Source of the DNA: an uncultured Eubacterium sp.
GTDB lineage: Bacteria; Bacillota; Clostridia; Lachnospirales; Lachnospiraceae
DNA length: 42,466 bases
Assembly (NCBI GenBank): GCA_904420085.1
Contig: CAJFUA010000057.1
Coordinates: 1 to 42,466 of the forward strand
Direction of reading: 5' to 3'
A model generated the notes under the pieces. The model saw only the letters and a list, made by a program, of their open reading frames with translations. It did no database searches and had not been told where the DNA came from. Every line of letters begins with the position of its first letter. Within the stretch, counting starts at the first letter, position 1. The translations under genes and the position numbers were made by a program. Below are positions 8,953-15,889 of the stretch, in pieces.

Positions 8953-10890
8953 ATGTATATAAAACAGAAAAAAAATCTACATAAAATAAACAAAGAATCA
9001 CTGACAGAGAGAATACAGCCGGTAGGAGGAATTGCTTTTAATGATGTGAAATACATAACCAGCGGGCTGGGATACGAAGCGTGTATTCATGTGTATGCGT
9101 TTCCCAAAACGGAGCTTCCTGATTTCTGGCTGCAGAAAATCTGTGATTTAAAAGATACGGTTGTAACGCTTGATATATCTACAGATAACATTGATGAAGC
9201 AAAAAAGAACATCAACAAATCCATTAAAGAGCAGAGTTTCCGCGTTCAGCAGGCGAAAGATTATGAGGAACTGTATGAAGCAAGCGAACGTCTTAAAGCA
9301 TTACAACAGCTTCATGCGGAGGTAAATTCACTAAATGAAGTGATTAAACTAATGCACATCAGAATATTCTGTGCCGATACTTCTTGGACCATGCTGGAAG
9401 AAAAAACAAAAAAGATTATGACACAGCTGGAAGCCGATGGATTTCTGGCGGCGATATTTTTAAACGAGTGCGAGAATGAGTGGAAAAGCATATATCGTTC
9501 CTATACAAGACAGGCAAAGGAAAAACACACCATGTATGGCCAGCCGCTTACCGCCGGTGCCATAGCCATGGGAAATCCGTTCCACTTTTCGTCATTAGAG
9601 GATCCGTTGGGAACTTTCTTGGGAAAGACAGATACAAACGGAAATGTTATTTTTGATGAATTTTATAAGACAAAGGAGAGGCTTTACTACAATTTCTTTG
9701 TTACCGGTGAAATGGGAAGCGGAAAGTCCACGCTCCTAAAAAAGATATTTAAAAGAAATGCAGCCTTGGGAAATTTCCTTAGAACTTTTGATATCAAGGG
9801 TGAATTCATAAGGCTTACCAACGTATACGGCGGAAAAGTCATTAAGGGCGACGGCGGAGATGGAATCCTGAATCCTTTGGAAATTTTAAGAACCGGTGAA
9901 GGTGAGGAAAAGAAAAATGAAGATGTACTCTCCTTTACAAGAACAATCTCCAAACAGTCCATGATATACAAATTTCTTCGCGGAGGAGAGGCTACCAACA
10001 AGGAAATCAATATATATGAGGAACTTTTAAGGCAGCTTTATAAAGAGTTTGGATTTGAAATCAGGAATGGGGAGGCAGTAGGTCCAATGACCGGACTTCC
10101 ATCCAAATCCTATCCGATTTATTCAGACGTTTTATCGTTTATAGAGAAGCGGATGAAAGAAATGGAGGAGGGAAGTTATAATGACATCCAGCAGGAAATC
10201 GTTCTGGAAGAATTGAAAAATCTACAGAATATATATTTAACAATCCAAAATCTTGTTACCAATTATGGCTACATTTTTAACGGACATACAACCATTAACA
10301 ATATATCAGAAGAGCAGATTGTAACCTTTGATATTTCAGGATTAAAGAATCTAAAGGAAGAAATATTCGATGCACAGATTTTTAACCTGATTTCCCTCTG
10401 CTGGGACAATGCAGTTTCCAACGGAAACATCATGCAGAAAAAATATAACGAGGGAGAAATTGAATGGGAGGATATTATAAGATTCCTTATCCTGATTGAT
10501 GAAAGCCATAGATGGCTGAACGCCAAGAAGATGTATGCGGTGGATCTGATTTTAATTTATTTAAGGGAAGCACGACAATACTTCGCAGGAATCGGTCTGG
10601 CAACACAGTCAATCAGGGATTATGTTCCGGATGATTCCACCGATTCAGGAATTGATAAATTAAAAACAATCTTTGAATTGACACAATATCAGTTTATCTT
10701 CCGGCAAAAATCCAACCTAAAGGAAAAGCTCAGAAAAGTATTTGACGGTATATTAACTTACCGGCAGATAGAGAATATTCCGCAGTTTGGTCAGGGACAT
10801 GCCCTGTTATGTATTTCTTCGGAACAGAACCTGGAGTTTGATGTTTATCTCACGGATGAGGAAGAAGCAATCTTTACAGGTGGCGTATGA
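8953..10890 (+). CDS. VirB4/TrsE-type conjugation ATPase
   Basis: 645 residues. Walker A is GEMGSGKSTL (residues 252-261, Lys258) and Walker B is FLILIDESHRW (Asp516, Glu517); the block GIGLATQSIRDY follows, as in the VirB4/TraE ATPases that energise assembly of the mating channel. It should be a cytoplasmic hexamer at the membrane base of the type IV secretion system. The N-terminal portion is shortened compared with VirB4 of ordinary length and the missing part may be supplied by the preceding 171-residue protein. Its stop codon overlaps the next start (ATGA at 10887). Confidence 0.93.
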   Translation: MYIKQKKNLHKINKESLTERIQPVGGIAFNDVKYITSGLGYEACIHVYAFPKTELPDFWLQKICDLKDTVVTLDISTDNIDEAKKNINKSIKEQSFRVQQAKDYEELYEASERLKALQQLHAEVNSLNEVIKLMHIRIFCADTSWTMLEEKTKKIMTQLEADGFLAAIFLNECENEWKSIYRSYTRQAKEKHTMYGQPLTAGAIAMGNPFHFSSLEDPLGTFLGKTDTNGNVIFDEFYKTKERLYYNFFVTGEMGSGKSTLLKKIFKRNAALGNFLRTFDIKGEFIRLTNVYGGKVIKGDGGDGILNPLEILRTGEGEEKKNEDVLSFTRTISKQSMIYKFLRGGEATNKEINIYEELLRQLYKEFGFEIRNGEAVGPMTGLPSKSYPIYSDVLSFIEKRMKEMEEGSYNDIQQEIVLEELKNLQNIYLTIQNLVTNYGYIFNGHTTINNISEEQIVTFDISGLKNLKEEIFDAQIFNLISLCWDNAVSNGNIMQKKYNEGEIEWEDIIRFLILIDESHRWLNAKKMYAVDLILIYLREARQYFAGIGLATQSIRDYVPDDSTDSGIDKLKTIFELTQYQFIFRQKSNLKEKLRKVFDGILTYRQIENIPQFGQGHALLCISSEQNLEFDVYLTDEEEAIFTGGV

Positions 10891-12041
10891 TGGGGAATGC
10901 AAAAAAATTTCTTTTTAAGCATGCTTTCATCCTGGCTCTCTTGCTTTTTCTTGCAGCCTTTGCCGCATGTCTGATAGCAAGTGTTGCTTCATCGCTTGCA
11001 GCACTGCTTGGGGCATCCGGCGAAGAAGAATACGGCGAAAGATTTAACGAGGAAGAATTGGTCGGCGCCTATCCGCTGGATCAGGAGGTGCTGGCATTAA
11101 AAGACCAGGTTTTGGCAGAGCTTAAAAAGTATGGAAAAGAGCAGTACATATATCTGTATCTTGCAGTGATACAGCAGGAGAGCGGCGGACAGGGAGAGGA
11201 TATTTTTCAATGCTCTGAAAGTCTTGGCAAGCCTCCAAACAGCATAAGCAGAAAAGAAAGCATCACACAGGGAGTAAAATATCTGTCAGGAATGCTTACG
11301 TCTGCAAAAGTAAGTGATCCCCTTGATCTATCAAGGATTAAAATTGCTCTCCAGGCATACAACTTTGGCGGAGGTTTTATCGAATTTGTCAAAAATAACG
11401 GAGATGAATGGAAACAGAAACTGGTATTCCAGTATGCTTACCAGAAAAGTGGCGGGGTTAGAAATCAGCCGCCGAAAGATGAACAGCTTGGCATGTGGAA
11501 ATATGGTGACCAGTATTATACACAGCATGTACTGAGGTATTACATGGTTGAGGACAGTACAGCGGGAGAAACCGGTACAGTACAGGGAATTGAGCTGTCT
11601 AAGAGAATGTCATGGCTGTTCCCGATTGGAACTCCTACATCGCCGATAGTTATGGAGCAGTATCTTACATTTGTATCTGTTCCGGTATGTGATTTAAAAG
11701 GAGAAATAACATATGTGAATGTACGCTGCCACAAGAAATTGGCAAATTCCATCAAAAAATGTTTTGAGGAAATGGCAGCAATAAAATTTCCGGTTATTTA
11801 TAACGGATGCTATGTCTGGAGGGCTATGAGCGGAAGCAGTAGCCAGTCCCACCATTCTTACGGAGTAGCAATTGACATTAATGCATCGGCAAACCAGCAA
11901 TACACATCAGGGGACAAGAGCAGTCCGTACTATATAACTTCTGAAGTAGTACAGATATGGAAGTCCCAAGGGTTTTACTGGGGCGGTGACTGGGATGTGG
12001 CACATATAGATCCGATGCATTTTACATACACAAATCATTAA
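10887..12041 (+). CDS. Bifunctional T4SS wall hydrolase: lysozyme-like plus M15 peptidase
   Basis: 384 residues. After an N-terminal membrane helix (about 12-35) comes a lysozyme-like/lytic transglycosylase domain (about 60-215) with the catalytic Glu98 in VIQQESGG and the later block LQAYNFGGGFI. The C-terminal domain (about 250-384) is a D-Ala-D-Ala carboxypeptidase/VanY-type M15 metallopeptidase: SHHSYGVAID gives zinc ligands H323 and D330, and DPMHF supplies H378. The enzyme would cut glycan strands and stem peptides so that the channel can cross the Gram-positive wall, as VirB1/TrsG proteins do. Most Firmicutes homologues pair the lysozyme domain with NlpC/P60 or CHAP. The start overlaps the VirB4 stop. 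Confidence 0.88.
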   Translation: MMGNAKKFLFKHAFILALLLFLAAFAACLIASVASSLAALLGASGEEEYGERFNEEELVGAYPLDQEVLALKDQVLAELKKYGKEQYIYLYLAVIQQESGGQGEDIFQCSESLGKPPNSISRKESITQGVKYLSGMLTSAKVSDPLDLSRIKIALQAYNFGGGFIEFVKNNGDEWKQKLVFQYAYQKSGGVRNQPPKDEQLGMWKYGDQYYTQHVLRYYMVEDSTAGETGTVQGIELSKRMSWLFPIGTPTSPIVMEQYLTFVSVPVCDLKGEITYVNVRCHKKLANSIKKCFEEMAAIKFPVIYNGCYVWRAMSGSSSQSHHSYGVAIDINASANQQYTSGDKSSPYYITSEVVQIWKSQGFYWGGDWDVAHIDPMHFTYTNH

Positions 12042-12102
12042 TCACATAAGAAATATTATTGTTAAACAATAAGTTCTTAAATAAATTAAAAGGAGTAAAA
12101 TC

Positions 12103-12642
12103 ATGAAGAAAAAAGAACAGAAACCAAGAGATGAGGCCCAGTTTAAAAAGGAAACGAAAATGGGTGCAGTTTTTGTCGTAGTCGCTGTGATTATCATAGT
12201 GATACAGCTGGTAATCAACGTATTTTTTACAAAAGAGGAAAAGAAGCCTACGGCAGCTGCAGAACCAACTCAGAATGTCAGAGTGGTCAATCAGGAAGCA
12301 GTTACTTCGGCAGCACTTAGTGCTGCCGGGGAAACCGTCCCGGATGAGCACGGGGAACAAAAACAGGAGATTCAGTTAAAAGAATTAAATAAAGAGGTTT
12401 TAACCCTTTTGAATGCGAAAAAGACAAAGCTTAAAGAAATCATAACGGATTTTGCAGAAGAATACGGTTACGGCTATGCAGATTCAGCCGTTTATTACGG
12501 CCAGACGGTCATTAACCACGGGGATAACACTGTTACGTGCTCGTTTGCGTTTGACAATGGAGAAGAGGATATGAAAGACAGTATTAAGTTTGATATCAAA
12601 TATTTCCGCGAAACTAAAACCTATCAGTGCGTGATGTGGTAA
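12103..12642 (+). CDS. Single-pass membrane protein of the transfer operon
   Basis: 179 residues, start set by AAAAGGAG 8 bases upstream. A short basic N-terminus, one membrane helix (about 25-43), an Ala/Glu-rich linker and a globular extracellular part of about 95 residues (LLNAKKTKLKEI to YQCVMW). The topology is that of VirB8/TcpC-type assembly proteins, which have one helix followed by an NTF2-like domain, but I see no motif that proves it. It lies between the wall hydrolase and another single-pass protein, so a structural role in the mating channel is the reasonable guess. Confidence 0.6.
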   Translation: MKKKEQKPRDEAQFKKETKMGAVFVVVAVIIIVIQLVINVFFTKEEKKPTAAAEPTQNVRVVNQEAVTSAALSAAGETVPDEHGEQKQEIQLKELNKEVLTLLNAKKTKLKEIITDFAEEYGYGYADSAVYYGQTVINHGDNTVTCSFAFDNGEEDMKDSIKFDIKYFRETKTYQCVMW

Positions 12643-12655
12643 GGAGAGTTTAGGA

Positions 12656-12886
12656 ATGGGTGCAAAAAACAGGAGTATCGTTGTGGAGAACTGTCCCATG
12701 GAGGATGGCATAATGGAAACAGGGGCAGAGGAAAATACCGGAAAAGAAATACATATACTGGCTGGGGGCAGTACAGATGAATCTTTCAAAGGAAACAGGT
12801 TTTTAAAAAGTGACATACAAAACATATTTGAGAAGAATAAAACCAGGGCAAAAATAAAAAGTAAGCACAAAGGAATGGAATTATGA
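12656..12886 (+). CDS. Small hypothetical protein in transfer operon
   Basis: 76 residues, hydrophilic, no membrane segment or known motif. Translation is supported by AAGGAGAG 9-16 bases before the ATG, by the 13-bp gap to the gene before and by the ATGA overlap with the next gene at 12883. The C-terminal third is strongly basic (KNKTRAKIKSKHKG). I do not recognise it; being locked between two transfer genes suggests a small accessory protein of the mating machinery. Confidence 0.5.
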   Translation: MGAKNRSIVVENCPMEDGIMETGAEENTGKEIHILAGGSTDESFKGNRFLKSDIQNIFEKNKTRAKIKSKHKGMEL

Positions 12887-13680
12887 AATATGAAAAAAAA
12901 TCATCCGGAATAAACCTTAAATTTATCATTCCCATAGGGATTATTCTATGTGGGTATTTGTTTTTCTTTACGTCAAGATGGTGGATGCCTGTGGGAAGCA
13001 ACGTATCATATCATACTGCACTTGGAACAACACAGAATTGGAACGACAGGGAAATAACACTCATCCGCTGGGATTACTGCGAAAAAGACCGCAGCATGGA
13101 AATTGAACTGGATATCCAGAATAATTCCTTTGACGGTATCAATACATATGTGGCCAGTGCAACTGATATTAATGAGGGATATATAGACATCGAAAAGATA
13201 GTGGAAGAACCGGATTGGGTTATCATTAAACTTAGCAACCTGCCGAAACGGTGGAGTGAAATTTCTTTAAGGCTTGGCATGAGCGAGGAGGATAACGATC
13301 CGTGCAAGGTATATACCAATATTGTGAAAGTTAACCAGGTGGATAAGTTAGGGAAAAACAGTATCAGTGAATACCGGATACAGCGCTTTAATATTGAAAT
13401 AGAAAATTACAATCAGGAAATATCCCAAAAGGAACAGAATATTGAAAAAATAAAGAAAACAAATGAGAACATCCAGCAGGAAATTTTAAGGCTGGAAGAA
13501 AATAAAAAATACGAAACAGAACAGCAGATTGCTTCCACAGATGAAGTGATAAACAGTGCCAGGACGCAGCTGAATCTTAACAACGAATCCATTACGGAAA
13601 ATGAAAAGGATATCACGGAAATTGAACAGAGGATAGGCAAGATACAAAAACAGATCGAGGAATTAAAAAATGGCGGATAA
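12883..13680 (+). CDS. Membrane-anchored coiled-coil protein
   Basis: 265 residues. One N-terminal membrane helix (about 11-27), then a domain of roughly 120 residues with FDGINTYVASATD and an acidic/aromatic pattern, then a long coiled coil (about 165-262) full of Glu, Lys, Gln and Asn (NIEKIKKTNENIQQEIL). It overlaps its neighbours on both sides (4 bp upstream, 11 bp downstream), so it is an integral operon member. It may be a spacer or scaffold that spans the wall next to the transfer channel. No enzyme motif is visible. Confidence 0.6.
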   Translation: MKYEKKSSGINLKFIIPIGIILCGYLFFFTSRWWMPVGSNVSYHTALGTTQNWNDREITLIRWDYCEKDRSMEIELDIQNNSFDGINTYVASATDINEGYIDIEKIVEEPDWVIIKLSNLPKRWSEISLRLGMSEEDNDPCKVYTNIVKVNQVDKLGKNSISEYRIQRFNIEIENYNQEISQKEQNIEKIKKTNENIQQEILRLEENKKYETEQQIASTDEVINSARTQLNLNNESITENEKDITEIEQRIGKIQKQIEELKNGG

Positions 13681-14623
13681 ATCAGTTTTTTATCAGAAAA
13701 TTAAAGAACAGGTAAAGATTGTGGATTTCGCTCTGGAAATCGGAAAAACACCGGTCAGACGGGGAAAATATTACACTTTAAAAGAAAATGACAGTGTCAT
13801 GATAGATCCAGTCAGAAACTGTTTCTGGAGAAATTCCGTTCCGGGCAGAGGAAGCTCCATTGGAAAAGGTGGATCGGTCATTGATTTTGCACTGGAATTT
13901 ACAGACTATTCCATGTATGACATCATATCCATGTTTTCACGCAGAATCATCTGGAATGATGCCTCCGGCCGGAAAACAGTCAATAATCAGAAAAGTCACA
14001 ATCATAAAAAAGTATTTTCCGAGAAAACACTGATGCTTCCAAAACCGGATCAAAATATGCACAGGGTTTTTGCATACCTGATTCAGTCGCGCTGCATCAG
14101 CAGGCATATTGTCCAGGAATTTGTCAATCAGAAAATGCTGTATCAGGATGAAAACCATAACTGTGTTTTTGTAGGATATGACCTACACAATCAGGAAAAG
14201 CCGGTGTTTGCATGCAAAAGAGGAACGAACACATCGATTCCATTCCGCGGGGATGTTCCCGGGTGTGATTATGATAAGTGTTTTTATATCAATAATGATA
14301 TGGACTGTTTAATCGTTGCGGAATCCGTCATCGATGTTATGAGTATCATGACACTTTTGGAAAAAGATTGGAAAAAGTATGACTATCTGGCGATTGGCGG
14401 CGTCGGCAAATGGCATTCCGTAAAAACATATCTGGCCGGAGGCAAAATTAAGACCGTCATAATAGCAACCGATTGTGACGAAAAAGGAATTGAAACGGCA
14501 AGAATCATCTGTTCATATATTCGGGAAAATTATCCGGACATACAACGAAAATGGTTTCTTCCGCCTCAAAACAAAGGTAAGGACTGGAATGATGTGATAA
14601 GGGAAAGGAGTAAAAAGAAATGA
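13670..14623 (+). CDS. TOPRIM-domain (DUF3991-like) DNA primase-type protein
   Basis: 317 residues. The N-terminus (IVDFALEIGKTPVRRGKYYTL, then DPVRNCFWRN and GGSVIDFAL) is like the primase N-terminal/DUF3991 module but lacks the Cys zinc ligands. The C-terminal half holds a TOPRIM fold: LIVAESVIDVMS with Glu218, and VIIATDCDEKG with Asp268 and Asp270. Such proteins on mobile elements are thought to prime the complementary strand or act at DNA ends during transfer. It overlaps the coiled-coil gene by 11 bp and the next gene by 4 bp (ATGA), so it belongs to the transfer transcription unit. Confidence 0.8.
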   Translation: MADKSVFYQKIKEQVKIVDFALEIGKTPVRRGKYYTLKENDSVMIDPVRNCFWRNSVPGRGSSIGKGGSVIDFALEFTDYSMYDIISMFSRRIIWNDASGRKTVNNQKSHNHKKVFSEKTLMLPKPDQNMHRVFAYLIQSRCISRHIVQEFVNQKMLYQDENHNCVFVGYDLHNQEKPVFACKRGTNTSIPFRGDVPGCDYDKCFYINNDMDCLIVAESVIDVMSIMTLLEKDWKKYDYLAIGGVGKWHSVKTYLAGGKIKTVIIATDCDEKGIETARIICSYIRENYPDIQRKWFLPPQNKGKDWNDVIRERSKKK

Positions 14624-15720
14624 TACTATTTGTCGGAAGTGAGGAATCAGGATATTTTGCTGAAGAAGAAGCGAAAGTATTGCATATGGATTTTTCCTAT
14701 ATCCATGAAAATACTCACATTGAAAAACATGCTGAAGAAATTTTAAAGTATGAAAACTGTCAGTACATTATATATGATATCGAACAGTATTTGGATGATT
14801 CCGGTGTCATTACAGAATGGATTTTAAAAATTCAGTCAGCAACCAATGCGAAAACAATCATCTATGCACCGGGTTACAATCCGCGAAGTGAAATTATATC
14901 AGGATTATACAATGCCGGAATTAAAAACTATATATTTTCTTCCTTTTTATCGGATAAAAAAGAGGACATGGAACGCTGCATAAACGGTTTTTATGAAAAT
15001 TACGGGTACGAAAGCAGGGGAATATCCTTTGATGATGTGCCGGATAATGAAGAAATCGAAAAGGAAAAGCAAAAAATAATATCCAAATCAATCGGAGTGG
15101 CCGGAGCCATATCAAGAATGGGTACTACAACACAGTGTATCCAGCTTTGCAAATATATTCTGTACATGGGTTACAAACCAGCATATATCCAGTTGAATAA
15201 TCACGGTTGGATTGAAAATCTTCTGGAAGCATATGCAGACGTAAAGCACGATGTGGAAATGGGAAAAGTGGAATATCTTGATGTGGACATGTTTTATAAA
15301 ATTGACAAGATTCCGGAAGTATTACAGAGGGATTATGATTTTTTCATTTATGATTACGGCGTATATTCGGATCCAAGCTTCAGCAAGATTTCCTTTTTGG
15401 AAAAAGAAAGACAGATTTTTGTTGTGGGAAGCAAGCCGGGAGAATTTGACAGGACATATAACGTGATCAAGAGCAATTTTTTCAACAAGGTATATTATAT
15501 TTTTAATTTTGTTCCGGAAACGGAGGAGAAAGATTTGCTGGAACTTATGGAGAATAAGGCAGAATATACTTTCTTTTCTCCGGAAATAAGAGATCCGTTT
15601 ACGTATTCAAACTCCAAAATTTATCAGGAACTGCTCCCTATCAAATGCCAGAATAATGAAGAAAAGAAGAAGTTTTTCTTTGGGAAAAAAAGAAAAAAGG
15701 AAGTTAGGGGTCACGAATGA
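14620..15720 (+). CDS. MinD/ParA-fold ATPase-like protein with degenerate P-loop
   Basis: 366 residues. Residues 1-120 resemble a response-regulator-like or CpaE-type receiver fold (start MILFVGSEESG, IIYDIEQYLD, KTIIYAPGYN). From about 155 the sequence follows a MinD/ParA-type ATPase: SIGVAGAISRMGTTTQC at the P-loop position (G168), then YIQLNNHG and FFIYDYGVYSD at the Walker B position. The P-loop lacks the signature lysines of KGGxGKT, so nucleotide hydrolysis is doubtful. CpaE-like proteins position secretion machines at the pole; a similar localising role for the conjugation machine is possible. The stop codon lies inside a dispersed palindrome. Basic tail FFFGKKRKKEVRG. Confidence 0.65.
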   Translation: MILFVGSEESGYFAEEEAKVLHMDFSYIHENTHIEKHAEEILKYENCQYIIYDIEQYLDDSGVITEWILKIQSATNAKTIIYAPGYNPRSEIISGLYNAGIKNYIFSSFLSDKKEDMERCINGFYENYGYESRGISFDDVPDNEEIEKEKQKIISKSIGVAGAISRMGTTTQCIQLCKYILYMGYKPAYIQLNNHGWIENLLEAYADVKHDVEMGKVEYLDVDMFYKIDKIPEVLQRDYDFFIYDYGVYSDPSFSKISFLEKERQIFVVGSKPGEFDRTYNVIKSNFFNKVYYIFNFVPETEEKDLLELMENKAEYTFFSPEIRDPFTYSNSKIYQELLPIKCQNNEEKKKFFFGKKRKKEVRGHE

Positions 15721-15727
15721 CCCCTAA
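15704..15727. repeat. Dispersed palindrome copy 1 (CGAA spacer)
   Basis: Perfect inverted repeat TTAGGGGTCA, spacer CGAA, TGACCCCTAA. It contains the TGA stop of the MinD-like gene and lies 33 bases before the ATG of the 42-residue gene, ahead of its AAGGAGG. This is the only copy outside the 28-34 kb cluster. Confidence 0.95.
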
Positions 15728-15760
15728 GTAAAAAATAAACAAATAAAAGGAGGAAACATA

Positions 15761-15889
15761 ATGGATAAACAGGTTGAAAATCTACTGAAACTTTTAGATG
15801 AACTGGGAGCAGATTTTGATATGAATGAAGAATATGTGGATGAGCTTTCCAATGAGGACATAATTTACGACTGGGATGAGGTGATGTGA
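15761..15889 (+). CDS. 42-residue acidic microprotein
   Basis: A short gene with an excellent ribosome site (AAAAGGAGG, 5 bases before the ATG). The product starts MDKQVENLLKLLDELGADFD and ends DIIYDWDEVM; about one third of residues are Asp or Glu, and an amphipathic helix covers residues 4-16. The stop codon TGA shares a base with the ATG (15889) of the ArdC fusion gene, so both are translated together. No family is recognised. Small acidic proteins next to antirestriction genes sometimes mimic DNA, but nothing here proves that. Confidence 0.65.
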   Translation: MDKQVENLLKLLDELGADFDMNEEYVDELSNEDIIYDWDEVM

